A stretch of DNA of 64,000 bases from Sandaracinobacteroides hominis (GTDB lineage: Bacteria > Pseudomonadota > Alphaproteobacteria > Sphingomonadales > Sphingomonadaceae). Positions 1 through 8,718 of this stretch are shown piece by piece. The stretch is from contig NZ_JADCUC010000005.1 of the NCBI RefSeq assembly GCF_016464365.1, forward strand, positions 124,001 to 188,000, given 5' to 3'. How positions within the stretch are numbered: position 1 is the stretch's first letter; each line of letters opens with the position of its first letter. The notes under the pieces were generated by a model, which did no database searches, was not told the origin of the DNA, and saw nothing but the letters and a program-made list of their open reading frames with translations. A program made the translations under genes and the position numbers.

Positions 1-798
1 CCGCGTTGCCTGCCGGGCGCCGGGACGGATATCGAAATCGACATCCGTCACCTCGACGCCATAGCGGAATTGAACGCCATGGTCCTCCAGCCATTTCACC
101 AGCGGCAAAACCAGTGATTCATACTGGTTATACTTCGTGAACATCAGCGCGGAGAAATCCGGCAGCCCACCAATATGGTGGATGAAGCGGTGCAGGTACA
201 GCTTCATCTCCAGCGCGGAATGCCATTCCTCGAAGGCAAACATCGTGCGCCAGTAGAGCCAGAAATTGCTCTTCAGGAAATCGGCGCCGAAAACCTCGTT
301 GATCCGCTTGTTCTCCATCTCCTCGCGCGTGGCGAGGAAGATCGCGATAATCTCTTTCTGGGCAGTGTCTGTCAGCGTGAACAGACCGTTGGTCTCGGCA
401 TCCTTGCCTTGCTCCACCGTCGCGCGGCACAGGGAATAGTTGGGATCATCCTTGTTCAGCCAGAAGAATTCGTCGAGCACGCTGGCGCCCTCGATTTCCA
501 GCGAAGGGATCGACCGATAGAGATCCCACAGGCACTCAAAATGGTTTTCCATCTCGCGGCCGCCGCGGATGACGAACCCTTTCTCCGGCTCTTCGATGCC
601 GTCGAGGGCGCCGCCGGGCAACAGTTGCTGCTCCAGAATGGTGATCCTATCGCCAGCCATTTGCCCATCGCGGATCAGGAACGCCGCCCCGGCGAGGGCG
701 GCAAGACCGGAACCGACAAACCAGGCCGTCTTTCCCTCCACGCCTTCGGGTTTGCGCGGGCGGGCGAAGGCCGCAAAATTTCCACTGGTATAGTCCAT
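1..798 (-). CDS. ohyA: Oleate hydratase (MCRA family), 3' end outside the window
   Basis: FAD-dependent fatty-acid double-bond hydratase that adds water to oleate to give 10-hydroxystearate. The reading frame is open from an ATG at 798 to the window edge, giving 266 residues of a protein usually well over 500 long. The N-terminal FAD-binding stretch reads [20 protein letters not shown], and further on come [35 protein letters not shown] and [18 protein letters not shown], all hallmarks of this family. An AGGGAGAAA ribosome-binding site precedes the ATG. It is the last visible gene of a four-gene minus-strand cluster with a thioesterase and a hydroxyacyl-CoA dehydrogenase, so a role in unsaturated fatty-acid use or detoxification fits. 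The family call is firm; the in vivo substrate is not known. Confidence 0.93.
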   Translation of the reverse strand, partial: MDYTSGNFAAFARPRKPEGVEGKTAWFVGSGLAALAGAAFLIRDGQMAGDRITILEQQLLPGGALDGIEEPEKGFVIRGGREMENHFECLWDLYRSIPSLEIEGASVLDEFFWLNKDDPNYSLCRATVEQGKDAETNGLFTLTDTAQKEIIAIFLATREEMENKRINEVFGADFLKSNFWLYWRTMFAFEEWHSALEMKLYLHRFIHHIGGLPDFSALMFTKYNQYESLVLPLVKWLEDHGVQFRYGVEVTDVDFDIRPGARQATR

Positions 799-821
799 GC
801 CGTTTCTCCCTGTGCTCAGGA

Positions 822-1685
822 TCAGTTTGCGGGCTTGTAATGGTAGAAGCCCTCACCGGAGGCGATGCCGAGTTTGCCTTTGTCGATGTAATTTTCCTTC
901 AGCCAGGCCGCGAGTGCGCGGGCGCTCTCATCCCCCTGCGAAAGGATATTGTAAGGGGTGGTAAGCCCGATGATGTCGTAGATTTGGAACGGCCCCATCG
1001 GCGCTCCCGTCGCGATCCGCCAGACCTTGTCGATATCCTCCGGCTCGGCATAGCCGCCCGCCGCGAGACCGGCAGCGGCGTTCAGGAACGGAACCAGCAG
1101 GGAATTGAGGACATAGCCCGCCTTTTCCCTGTGTATCGGGATGGGCACCATGCCGATGGCGGCGGCAAATGCCACCACCGCATCAAACACCGCCGCGGCG
1201 GTCTCATCCGTGCCCATCACCTCGGCCGTGTTGAACTTCCAGATATTGTTGGCGAAATGCAGCGCCAGAAAGCGGTCGGGACGGCCGGTGAAGGCTTTCA
1301 GGTCGCTGGGCAGAAGGGTGGAGGAATTGGTGGCGAAGATGGTCTTCGCCGGGGCGAGTGAGGCCAGCTTCTGGTAAGTCTGCTGCTTGATCGCCGTAAC
1401 TTCTGGAACCGCCTCGATCACGAGATCCGCGTCCACCACAGCCGCCGCCAGATCGGAGGTCAGCAGGATGCGCGACACGGCATCGGCGGCCTTGCCGTCG
1501 GGCGCACCTTCGACCTCCCGGCTGTAGGTTTCGACCAACGCACCGAACCGCCCGCGGGCCTGTGCCAGCGCGGCCTCGCCGATGTCATAGGCGGTCACGT
1601 TGAAACCACTATAGGCTGTCTGGAACGCGATCTGGCTTCCCAGCACACCGGTGCCAAGCACGGTAACATTGCGGATGTTTGTCAT
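822..1685 (-). CDS. 3-hydroxyacyl-CoA dehydrogenase (NAD-dependent)
   Basis: A 287-residue single-function dehydrogenase of the 3-hydroxybutyryl/3-hydroxyacyl-CoA dehydrogenase family, which oxidises L-3-hydroxyacyl-CoA to 3-ketoacyl-CoA with NAD. The Rossmann glycine motif [12 protein letters not shown] is at residues 9-20. The segment EAVPE (91-95) and the candidate catalytic histidine H143 in [10 protein letters not shown] sit where this family has them, followed by the C-terminal helical domain. The length matches the short, non-FadB form. Its ATG directly abuts the stop of the upstream thioesterase with no spacer, which indicates translational coupling. Position between a thioesterase and an oleate hydratase suggests a beta-oxidation or hydroxy-fatty-acid step; chain-length preference cannot be read from sequence. 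Confidence 0.9.
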   Translation of the reverse strand: MTNIRNVTVLGTGVLGSQIAFQTAYSGFNVTAYDIGEAALAQARGRFGALVETYSREVEGAPDGKAADAVSRILLTSDLAAAVVDADLVIEAVPEVTAIKQQTYQKLASLAPAKTIFATNSSTLLPSDLKAFTGRPDRFLALHFANNIWKFNTAEVMGTDETAAAVFDAVVAFAAAIGMVPIPIHREKAGYVLNSLLVPFLNAAAGLAAGGYAEPEDIDKVWRIATGAPMGPFQIYDIIGLTTPYNILSQGDESARALAAWLKENYIDKGKLGIASGEGFYHYKPAN

Positions 1686-2180
1686 TCAGGAACAGTCCCT
1701 TATTTCGTCGTGATTGAGAAAGGGGGCAGACACCTCCGGAAGAATGCGGACCGGCTTCAGACTTGCCCGGTCGAGCAGCGCCCAGCGAGAGTGCGCGGAG
1801 ACAATGACCCGACTGTCTGCCGCAAGAAACGCCACGCTGCGCTGATAACGGGCGCCGCGCGGAGCCCCATCCAACCAGGTGATTGCGCTGATTTCGTCTC
1901 CGGCTGCGATATTTCCGCGGTAGTCGATTTCGTGCCGCATCACGACGGCAACGAAACGGTCGCGATCCTGCACTCGCGCCGCAACCAGCCAGTGCGCGAC
2001 GGAAACCTCCTGAATCCATTTCACCCAGACCGCATTGTTGACATGTCCGAGTTCGTCGATGTCCTCGTCCTGGGCACGGAAGCGGGCGTGAAACCGACGA
2101 TTGTCATCGATATGCCCGGCCCAGGGCTCGCCATTCTCGTCGCAGCCGATACGCCGGCAATGTCCGAACGCCGCGTTCAC
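1686..2180 (-). CDS. Acyl-CoA thioesterase, 4HBT/hot-dog family
   Basis: A 164-residue hot-dog-fold thioesterase, predicted to hydrolyse acyl-CoA to free acid and CoA. The diagnostic stretch is RFRAQDEDIDELGHVNNAVW, the DxxGHVNN form of the catalytic motif, followed by the long helix WIQEVSVAHW and the beta strands of the fold. The frame stays open far upstream, but the likely start is the GTG at 2180, whose bases overlap the TGA of the TetR gene (GTGA, 4 bp). That start gives a normal family length, whereas the extended N-terminus is an out-of-frame reading of the regulator. It is coupled on both sides, to TetR upstream and the dehydrogenase downstream. Confidence 0.85.
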   Translation of the reverse strand: MNAAFGHCRRIGCDENGEPWAGHIDDNRRFHARFRAQDEDIDELGHVNNAVWVKWIQEVSVAHWLVAARVQDRDRFVAVVMRHEIDYRGNIAAGDEISAITWLDGAPRGARYQRSVAFLAADSRVIVSAHSRWALLDRASLKPVRILPEVSAPFLNHDEIRDCS

Positions 2181-2800
2181 AACCTGTCTCGTCCCGCTTG
2201 CGGGGCCGGAAGGCCGGACAGCGCGCGGAAGAAAACCGTCAGCATCTGTTCGCGCGGAACGGCATCCGCCGTATATCCCTGCACGGAAAGGCCCGCCCAT
2301 AGCGCATAAAGCGCGATGCCCGCCTGCATCGGCGGCAGCGCGGGGGTGAGTCCGAAGCGCTGCACGAGATCTGCGATCAGGTCGGCGAACGCGCGGTAGC
2401 AGGCGGCCTTGCCCTCGCGATGCCGCGCAGCGAAATCGGGATTCCGCCGCGCGTGCAATTGGAGTTCGATCGATAGCAGCGACCATTGCGGTTCATCGGC
2501 CAGCATCGCCAGCCGGTCGACCAGCATCCGCAGGATGTTTTCGATGTCGTCGCTGGCCGTGTGCGTGACCAGATTGCGCAACAGCGCGACCTCATCCCGG
2601 ATATGGGCGTGAAGGATATCGACGAGAAGGTCATCCTTGCTTGCAAAATTCGAATAGAAGGCCCCCTGTGAATGGCCCGCTGCACTGCAGATGTTGCGGA
2701 TCGACATGGCGGCAACGCCCTCCTCGACGATCGAGGCATGGGCGGCCGCGATCAGCCGGTCGCGGGTCTGGCGCTGCGCGTCTTTTCGCGTCGGCCGCAT
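2177..2800 (-). CDS. TetR/AcrR-family transcriptional regulator
   Basis: A 207-residue repressor of the TetR type. Residues about 7-55 form the DNA-binding domain (TRDRLIAAAHASIVEEG, then MSIRNICSAAGHSQGAFYSNFASKDDLL, quoted here in two parts, with the recognition helix SQGAFYSNF). The remainder is the helical ligand-binding domain, ending with a leucine-rich dimer helix. The start at 2800 is favoured because AAGGGTGA lies 4-11 bases ahead of it, although the frame is open further upstream. It heads a minus-strand unit with the thioesterase, hydroxyacyl-CoA dehydrogenase and oleate hydratase, so it probably senses a fatty acid or acyl-CoA and controls its own unit through the palindrome at 2845-2872. 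The ligand is an inference. Confidence 0.9.
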   Translation of the reverse strand: MRPTRKDAQRQTRDRLIAAAHASIVEEGVAAMSIRNICSAAGHSQGAFYSNFASKDDLLVDILHAHIRDEVALLRNLVTHTASDDIENILRMLVDRLAMLADEPQWSLLSIELQLHARRNPDFAARHREGKAACYRAFADLIADLVQRFGLTPALPPMQAGIALYALWAGLSVQGYTADAVPREQMLTVFFRALSGLPAPQAGRDRL

Positions 2801-2844
2801 GGAGTCACCCTTCACAAATTCGGTACACGGATTGCAATCATCAT

Positions 2845-2872
2845 ATTTCAGATATCGCATGATATTCGAAAT
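2845..2872. promoter_or_regulatory. Imperfect 28-bp palindrome, candidate TetR operator
   Basis: The outer arms ATTTC/GAAAT and inner arms ATATC/GATAT are symmetric about the centre, so 10 of 14 base pairs match. It lies 45-72 bases upstream of the TetR start in an unusually AT-rich patch. Size, symmetry and position fit a TetR-family operator for autoregulation of the fatty-acid unit. Confidence 0.55.
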
Positions 2873-3398
2873 GTGGCAAGGATATGCAGCCAAAAATGAC
2901 GACACTCTCACGAGCCTGATGTGACAGATCCGAATGCACGTTGGTGATTGGCCTCCTGCATTTGCCGCTTGGTCTCTACAGGCATGAGGAAAAGCCAACG
3001 CGCTGTGCAGATTGCGCTTGGCCACAGCAGGTCCACGAATAGCGTTCGCCATCTTGGTATCGAGGTCCACGACGCACCGATGGGTTCGGAACGCACAGAA
3101 ATCCGGTAACTGGGTTCCTCGCTCCCGTAAGAAGTTATCTCAACGAACGGCAGGTCTAGGTCGACCATAGCCAAGCGGGAACGTCAGGAAAGTTGGCGGT
3201 TATGACAAAACGGAGAAAACGGAGAGCGGGTGCGACCCAGTTACATCGTTTAGCGGAACCTTGGCGCGGCTTTGATCGTCTGCAGGCTCAGATGAGGGTG
3301 CGTCAGCCGCTGGACACATTCAGCCAAACACGCTCTGTTGCAGGAAAAGGTCGTTTGCAAATTCCGCAGTGATATGCGGCCAGCTTGGGGAGTTGCTG
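2873..3398. other. Gene-free stretch between the TetR promoter and the VIT gene
   Basis: No convincing gene is seen on either strand. A minus-strand open frame at 2908-3174 has no recognisable domain and no ribosome-binding site. A perfect tandem pair of the 9-mer AAAACGGAG lies at 3207-3224. The stretch may simply carry the two divergent promoter regions. Confidence 0.5.
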
Positions 3399-6227
3399 TT
3401 GCGTTTGATCGTTTTCCTGCTGACCTTTGCATTGGCCCTCCCTGCTGCCGCTCGCAATGTCGCCAACACGCTCAACCCCACCCTTGTAGAGAACGAGCGC
3501 GGCATTCGAAGTGATGAAGGTTCGGAAGCAGCCACGCTGAAGATCGAAACCTTGTCGATCGAGGCCGTGCTGGCAGGGCCCACGGCTGCAGTGACGCTGG
3601 AGATGCAGATCGCCGCTGACTCGAGGGCCCCGCACGAAGCGGATCTGACGTTGCGCCTCCCCGCTGACGCCGTCGTCACAGGCTATGCGCTCAATGTCGG
3701 AGATGCGATGATCCCTGGCCTGTTGATCGAGCAGCCAAAGGCGCGAGAGCTGTATGAAAACCAGCTGCGGCACGGCATCGATCCCGGCCTTGCCGAAATC
3801 AGCGGGAACCGCTTCACCACCCGCATTTTCCCAATCGACGCGAAAAACCCGCGGCGCTTCCGGGTCAGCTTTGTCGCGCCGCTGGACACCGCCCAAGGCT
3901 TCCTGCTGCCGCTGGCGCGCGATGGCACGATCGGAAACGTGTCTCTCCGCGTAACGGCCGCTGGCTATACCAAGAAGCCGAAGGTGGTTTTCGCGGGTCG
4001 GGCGCTTGATTTCGTCGACAACAGCGCCGGGTGGAGCGCATCCGCCGACTTCAGGGATTTGCAGCTGCGCGACGGATTGTCGATCTCCGGCGGACAGGCA
4101 GCCCCCGTTGCCATTGCCCAGCACAACAATGGCGAGGCGTTTTTCGTGATCGCCGACCGTGACAATAAGGAAGCGGTCGGACAATCCATGGCGACGGCAC
4201 AACGCCCCCGGCTGCGCATCTATTGGGACCGGTCGCGGTCGCGCGCGGAAACCGGGGTTGCCATCGAGACAGAGGTGCTGACACGACTGGCGGACAAGCT
4301 GGCGCCTGCGACAATCGATCTCGTGACCTTTGCCAGCGACCAGCCGCAGGTCAGCGAAATACGCGATGCCGCTGCGCTGCGCGCTGCCCTTGGCAAGATG
4401 AGCTATCGCGGCGCAACCTCCTTTGCCGGCCTGGACGGCCTGACCTTGCCGCCGGCAACGCATTGCGTTCTGGTGTCCGACGGCAGGATTACGATCGACC
4501 GGAGCGAGGCATTTTCGCCCGATTGCGCCCTCAGCGCACTGACCGCCGCGCCCGATGCCGACGGTGCACGGCTGGGTCGGATGGCCCATGGGAATGGCGG
4601 CGTGCTGATCCGGGCCGTTGCGGGCGGCGAGGCCGAGGCGGCCGTGGCGCTGGCCACGCCGGGCGTCCGCGTGCGGGATGTGCGCGACGAAGTCGGGCGG
4701 CGGCTGGCTTTCCGCGCGCTTCTAGCCCCCCGTGGCGAATGGCTGCTGACAGGGCCGCAGGGCAATGCGCGCGAGATCGTGCTGCGGCTCAGCGACGGGG
4801 GCGAACGGCGCTATCGGCCAGAGGCTGTTGCCGTGGCCAGCGACGCCCCCGGCGCACTCTGGGCGGCGGACCGGCTGGGCGCCCTGTCGGACGATCCCGT
4901 CCGCCATGCAGAAATGGTGCGGCTGGCCAACAGATATCAGGTGGCGGCGCCGGGCATGGCGTTTCTGGTGCTGGAAAGCCCGGACCAGTATCTGGAAGCC
5001 GATCTGACGCCGCCGCCCGGCTTCAACGCGGAATGGCAGGCGCAGTATAAAGAGGCGCGAGAACAACAAGCCGGTTCTAGAGCCAGCGAGAAACAGGAGC
5101 GGTTCGACTATGTCCTTTGGGAATGGAACGAACGAAAGACGTGGTGGGAGAAGAAATTTACGCCGCTGACAACAGCCCAGGTCCGAAAGCGCGACGGCGT
5201 GGACAGTCGGGCCGATGGACGCCGTGCCGTGCCAGCGATGATTTCAACGCCGGATGTGATGTATGCTCCTCCACCCCCTCCACGCCCCCCATCTCACCCC
5301 GCGCCCGCGCCGCCCCCTCCGCCGCCTCCCGCGCCGCCGCCTCCTGGAGCACCCGCGCCAGCGCCCCCCGCTGCCGCGGCAATGGTAGCCGACAGCATCG
5401 TCGTTTCCGGCGCGCACGCGACAAAGCCGGCCTCTGTCGAGCGCAGTGCAGAGATCAAGGTGGACTTCGCCGACATGATCGCGAAGCGCCCCTATATCGA
5501 CGCACTCGACAGCGCCGCCCCCGCTGATCGTCTGCGCGTGCTGGCCGAGCAGGAAGCGGCCTACGGCAAGGTGCCGGCTTTCTACTTCGACACCGCCGAA
5601 TGGTTCCGCCTGAAAGGTGATACGGCAACGGCGGCGCAATTGTTGCTTTCGGCTCTTGATCTCGACAGTGCCGACGACGAGACGCGCCAGATCGTGGCCT
5701 TCCGGCTGGAACGCGACCGCCAGTTTGATCGCGCGGTCGAAGTGGCGGAGCGGCTGGCAACCGTGAACGCCGATTTCCGGCCGCAACCGGGGCGCGATCT
5801 CGCCCTTGCCCTGATCGCGCGCGGCATGAACAGCGGTGCTGCCGGGCGTGGCGATCTGGAACGCGCCTTCGCCCTGCTCACAGATACCGCGCTCAATCCA
5901 GCATCGGGCGCTTTCGAAGGGATCGAGGTGATTGCCCTTATGGAAGCCAATGCGCTCATCCCGCGTATCGAGGCGGTTGGCGGCAAATGGTCTCTCGATC
6001 CGCGGTTGGTGGCCCGGCTGGACGCGGATGCCCGGATCGTGATCGCCTGGACCGCAGCCGACGCCGACATCGACCTGTGGGTCGACGAACCCAATGGCGA
6101 GCGGGTGATGTACAATCGCCCGCTGAGCAGCTCTGGCGGGCGGATTTCCAACGACATGACCGATGGCTATGGCCCCGAGGAATATGCCACGCGCAGCGCC
6201 TGCTCGCCGCCGGCTACCGCCTCATGA
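3399..6227 (+). CDS. VIT-domain exported protein with degenerate VWA and truncated DUF2135 domain
   Basis: About 942 residues. A signal peptide (RLIVFLLTFALALPAAA) is followed by a VIT domain over roughly residues 40-170, then a VWA-like region with VLVSDGRITID in place of a complete metal site. A proline-rich linker lies near residues 620-660, followed by helical TPR-like sequence and the start of a DUF2135 domain (IDLWVDEPNGERV). The start chosen is TTG at 3399 because GGGGAG lies six bases ahead; a GTG at 3369 is in frame but lacks a ribosome-binding site. DUF2135 stops after GYGPEEY: the last 14 residues (ATRSACSPPATAS region) do not resemble the family, so the C-terminus is truncated or joined to foreign DNA. 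Function of such bacterial proteins is poorly known; periplasmic or surface location is inferred. Confidence 0.8.
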   Translation: MRLIVFLLTFALALPAAARNVANTLNPTLVENERGIRSDEGSEAATLKIETLSIEAVLAGPTAAVTLEMQIAADSRAPHEADLTLRLPADAVVTGYALNVGDAMIPGLLIEQPKARELYENQLRHGIDPGLAEISGNRFTTRIFPIDAKNPRRFRVSFVAPLDTAQGFLLPLARDGTIGNVSLRVTAAGYTKKPKVVFAGRALDFVDNSAGWSASADFRDLQLRDGLSISGGQAAPVAIAQHNNGEAFFVIADRDNKEAVGQSMATAQRPRLRIYWDRSRSRAETGVAIETEVLTRLADKLAPATIDLVTFASDQPQVSEIRDAAALRAALGKMSYRGATSFAGLDGLTLPPATHCVLVSDGRITIDRSEAFSPDCALSALTAAPDADGARLGRMAHGNGGVLIRAVAGGEAEAAVALATPGVRVRDVRDEVGRRLAFRALLAPRGEWLLTGPQGNAREIVLRLSDGGERRYRPEAVAVASDAPGALWAADRLGALSDDPVRHAEMVRLANRYQVAAPGMAFLVLESPDQYLEADLTPPPGFNAEWQAQYKEAREQQAGSRASEKQERFDYVLWEWNERKTWWEKKFTPLTTAQVRKRDGVDSRADGRRAVPAMISTPDVMYAPPPPPRPPSHPAPAPPPPPPPAPPPPGAPAPAPPAAAAMVADSIVVSGAHATKPASVERSAEIKVDFADMIAKRPYIDALDSAAPADRLRVLAEQEAAYGKVPAFYFDTAEWFRLKGDTATAAQLLLSALDLDSADDETRQIVAFRLERDRQFDRAVEVAERLATVNADFRPQPGRDLALALIARGMNSGAAGRGDLERAFALLTDTALNPASGAFEGIEVIALMEANALIPRIEAVGGKWSLDPRLVARLDADARIVIAWTAADADIDLWVDEPNGERVMYNRPLSSSGGRISNDMTDGYGPEEYATRSACSPPATAS

Positions 6228-6331
6228 ATTCCTGGTATTTCCAGCGCAACCTGCTGACCGAACTGGAAATGGCAAAGGTCGTTGCGAGAATTCACGCAGC
6301 GGCAGATTCCGAGCGGGATGGCTGGAAGTAG
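6197..6331 (+). pseudogene. Orphan coding-like tail in a second frame after the VIT gene
   Basis: In a frame different from the VIT gene, codons from 6197 read RLLAAGYRLMNSWYFQRN and then LLTELEMAKVVARIHAAAD, ending at a TAG at 6329-6331. The amino-acid mix looks like a genuine protein C-terminus but has no start of its own, and I do not recognise the family. It may be what remains of another gene joined to the VIT gene by deletion or recombination next to the tRNA. Chance is not excluded. Confidence 0.3.
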
Positions 6332-6393
6332 GTCGAAGCCGACTGCTCTGTTGCCACAAGCTCGAATCGTTGACCCACGAGACGACCAAGAGC

Positions 6394-6416
6394 GCGGCAG
6401 CAGATTAAGCTGCCGC
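6394..6416 (+). terminator. Hairpin terminator after the VIT gene
   Basis: A perfect 8-bp stem, GCGGCAGC with GCTGCCGC, encloses a 7-base loop and is followed by ATTTGT. It lies between the VIT gene and the convergent tRNA gene and could stop transcription from the left. Confidence 0.5.
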
Positions 6417-6497
6417 ATTTGTAGCCCAGAATGTAGCCCAGAACATGCTGCCGGGCTGGCGTTCTGGGCGATATTACCGGTAACCTCTTGAAACTGC

Positions 6498-6573
6498 TGG
6501 TGCCGCTTAGGTGACTCGAACACCTGACCCCATCATTACGAATGATGTGCTCTACCGGCTGAGCTAAAGCGGC
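6498..6573 (-). tRNA. tRNA-Thr (anticodon CGU)
   Basis: On the minus strand the 76 bases from 6573 to 6498 fold as a complete cloverleaf. The acceptor arms are GCCGCTT and AAGCGGC, the discriminator is A, and CCA is encoded. The D-arm reads TAGCTCAGCCGGTAGAGCA, the anticodon loop TTCGTAA gives CGU, and the T-loop is TTCGAGT. CGU decodes the ACG threonine codon. The 3' end faces the truncated VIT gene, the side at which integrases usually insert. Confidence 0.95.
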
Positions 6574-6644
6574 GAACCAGCAGGGGCGCGGCCTTAGCAG
6601 CATGACGGTTCCCCTACAAGGCCCATCCGTCTAAAGCCCGTGCC

Positions 6645-7097
6645 ATGTCCTACACACCCGCGCATCTTGGCCATAGCAGCGGCCTTCCCGCCTCTCCGGA
6701 AGAGGCCGTGCTCGATTATCCGCCCAATCCGCACCCCGGCACGGTCTATCTCGTTCGCTTCGTCGCGCCGGAGTTCACGTCGCTATGCCCCGTCACCGGT
6801 CAGCCGGATTTCGCCCATATCGTCATCGACTATGTGCCGGATCAGACCATCGTCGAATCGAAGGCGCTGAAACTGTTCCTCGGCTCCTTCCGCAACCACG
6901 CCGGCTTCCACGAGGCCTGCACCGTGGGCATCGGCAAGCGGCTGGCAGACGAGATGAAGCCCGTCTGGCTGCGCATCGGCGGCTACTGGTATCCGCGCGG
7001 CGGCATTCCCATCGACGTCTTCTGGCAGACCGGAGCGCCGCCGGCGGGGCTTTGGCTACCCGATCAGGGCGTGCCCCCCTATCGCGGCAGGGGCTGA
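6645..7097 (+). CDS. queF: NADPH-dependent 7-cyano-7-deazaguanine reductase
   Basis: A 150-residue QueF of the short, single-domain type, which reduces preQ0 to preQ1 in queuosine biosynthesis for tRNA wobble modification. The catalytic cysteine is C48 in [13 protein letters not shown], with the general acid D55 seven residues on, the same spacing as in characterised enzymes. The signature [20 protein letters not shown] follows, matching the family substrate-binding region. The start ATG and the length agree with typical alphaproteobacterial enzymes. It stands alone, 71 bases after the tRNA-Thr on the opposite strand and 83 bases ahead of the racemase gene. No other queuosine genes are in the window. 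Confidence 0.95.
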   Translation: MSYTPAHLGHSSGLPASPEEAVLDYPPNPHPGTVYLVRFVAPEFTSLCPVTGQPDFAHIVIDYVPDQTIVESKALKLFLGSFRNHAGFHEACTVGIGKRLADEMKPVWLRIGGYWYPRGGIPIDVFWQTGAPPAGLWLPDQGVPPYRGRG

Positions 7098-7180
7098 GCC
7101 TACCCCCGCGTCTATGGCAGGTTGTGCCGGTCACAACCCGGCCGCAAAAGCCTCCCAAATCTCAAGGGAAGGCAAGACGC

Positions 7181-8308
7181 ATGGCAGGACCGCTCGCAGG
7201 TATCCGGATCATCGAAATGGCGGGCATCGGCCCCGGCCCGTTCGCCGGCATGATGTTGGCCGATCATGGTGCCGAAGTGATTCGGGTGGATCGCCCCGGC
7301 CATCAGTCGCCCGAGCCGGTGCTGGGACGGAACCGCAAGTCCATCGTCGTCGACCTGAAAACGCCCGAGGGCATATCCATCGTCCGCGACCTGGTGAAAT
7401 CCGCCGACGGATTCTTCGAAGGCCTGCGCCCGGGCGTGATGGAGCGCCTTGGCCTTGGCCCGGAAACGCTCCTCGCCGACAATCCGAAGCTGGTTTACGG
7501 CCGCATGACCGGCTGGGGCCAGACCGGCCCCTATGCGCCAGCCGCCGGGCACGACATCAACTATATCTCCCTTGCCGGTGCGCTGCACACCTATGGCCGC
7601 GAGGGCGAAAAGCCAACGCCGCCGATCAATATGGTCGGCGACTTCGGCGGCGGTGGCATGATGCTGGCGTTCGGCATGGTTTCGGCGCTGCTGTCGGCAA
7701 AGACGACCGGCAAAGGCCAGGTGATCGACTGTGCGATGACCGAGGGCGCCGCCGTGCTGATGGGCATGATCTGGGGATTCCGCGGCATGGGCGCCTGGAA
7801 GGACGAGCGCGGCGTCAACATGCTGGATACCGGCGCGCACTTCTATGACAGCTATGAATGCGCCGACGGCAAGTTCATCTCCATCGGCTCGATCGAGCCG
7901 CAATTCTACGCCCTGCTGCGCAAGCTGACCGGTCTGGATGCCGATCCCGATTTCGACGCGCAGATGGATTCAAGCCAGTGGCCGGCGTTGAAGGCCAAGC
8001 TGACAGCGCTGTTCAAATCGCAGCCGCGCGATCACTGGTGCCAGCTGATGGAGGCAACCGACGTCTGCTTCGCGCCGATCCTCTCCATGGCCGAGGCGCC
8101 CGGGCATCCGCACAACAAGGCACGTGGCGCCTTCCGGGAAATCGGCGGGATGATGCAGCCGATGCCATCGCCCCGCTATTCCGGCACCCCCACCGCCGTT
8201 CCCACGGCCGCCCCGAAGGCCGGCAACGACACCGAAGCGCTGCTGCAGGGCCTCGGCTATGATGCGGGCAAGCTCGCGGCGCTGAAGTCGGCAGGTGCAA
8301 TCGCATAG
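7181..8308 (+). CDS. CaiB/BaiF family acyl-CoA racemase (AMACR-like)
   Basis: A 375-residue class III CoA-transferase fold protein most like alpha-methylacyl-CoA racemase, which epimerises 2-methylacyl-CoAs so that branched chains can enter beta-oxidation. The start PLAGIRIIEMAGIGPGPFAG is typical. H124 (AAGHDINY) and D154 (NMVGDFGGGG) fall almost exactly where the catalytic His and Asp of the mycobacterial racemase lie, and the compact length favours racemase over transferase. AAGGGAAGG lies ahead of the ATG at 7181; the frame is open further upstream, but that part overlaps queF. It is followed after 2 bases by a GNAT gene, so the two are likely cotranscribed. A CoA-transferase role is the alternative. 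Confidence 0.88.
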   Translation: MAGPLAGIRIIEMAGIGPGPFAGMMLADHGAEVIRVDRPGHQSPEPVLGRNRKSIVVDLKTPEGISIVRDLVKSADGFFEGLRPGVMERLGLGPETLLADNPKLVYGRMTGWGQTGPYAPAAGHDINYISLAGALHTYGREGEKPTPPINMVGDFGGGGMMLAFGMVSALLSAKTTGKGQVIDCAMTEGAAVLMGMIWGFRGMGAWKDERGVNMLDTGAHFYDSYECADGKFISIGSIEPQFYALLRKLTGLDADPDFDAQMDSSQWPALKAKLTALFKSQPRDHWCQLMEATDVCFAPILSMAEAPGHPHNKARGAFREIGGMMQPMPSPRYSGTPTAVPTAAPKAGNDTEALLQGLGYDAGKLAALKSAGAIA

Positions 8309-8310
8309 CG

Positions 8311-8718
8311 ATGGAAGTCCGGCTGCTCGACGCCCGGCAGCGGGAGGCGGCGGCCGCCTTGTGGGAAGCGTGCGGGCTGACGCGGCCGTGGAACGATCCA
8401 CGCGCCGATTTCGACCGCGCGGCTTCCGCGGACAACGCGGCTGTGCTGGGGTTCTGTGAAGGCCCGGCACTGCTCGGCACGGTGATGGTGGGCGAGGACG
8501 GCCATCGCGGCTGGGTCTATTATCTGGCGGTCGCGCCTGCTGCCCGAGGCGCCGGGCTGGGCGCGCAGTTGATGGCGGCAGCGGAAGCCTGGCTGCAGGA
8601 ACGCGGCCTGCCGAAGCTGAATCTGATGGTTCGCACGGAAAACAAGGCAGTTATCGCTTTCTACACCGCGCAGGGCTATGCGCTGTCCGAAGTGACCGTC
8701 CTGCAGAAAAGCCTCTGA
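8311..8718 (+). CDS. GNAT-family N-acetyltransferase
   Basis: A 135-residue acetyltransferase with the acetyl-CoA-binding motif A as VAPAARGAGLGAQLMAAAE and the motif B ending AVIAFYTAQGYALSEV, a layout like YpeA-type small GNATs. The acceptor substrate cannot be told; small molecules, peptides or protein N-termini are all possible. It starts 2 bases after the racemase stop, and its stop shares one base with the dgt start (TGATG), so it sits in a coupled unit racemase-GNAT-dgt-serine hydrolase. There is no clear functional link among these products. Confidence 0.88.
   Translation: MEVRLLDARQREAAAALWEACGLTRPWNDPRADFDRAASADNAAVLGFCEGPALLGTVMVGEDGHRGWVYYLAVAPAARGAGLGAQLMAAAEAWLQERGLPKLNLMVRTENKAVIAFYTAQGYALSEVTVLQKSL

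Noticed and set aside
2908-3174. Short minus-strand open frame (88 codons) in the TetR upstream region
   Set aside because: No ribosome-binding site, no domain, and no reason from context.
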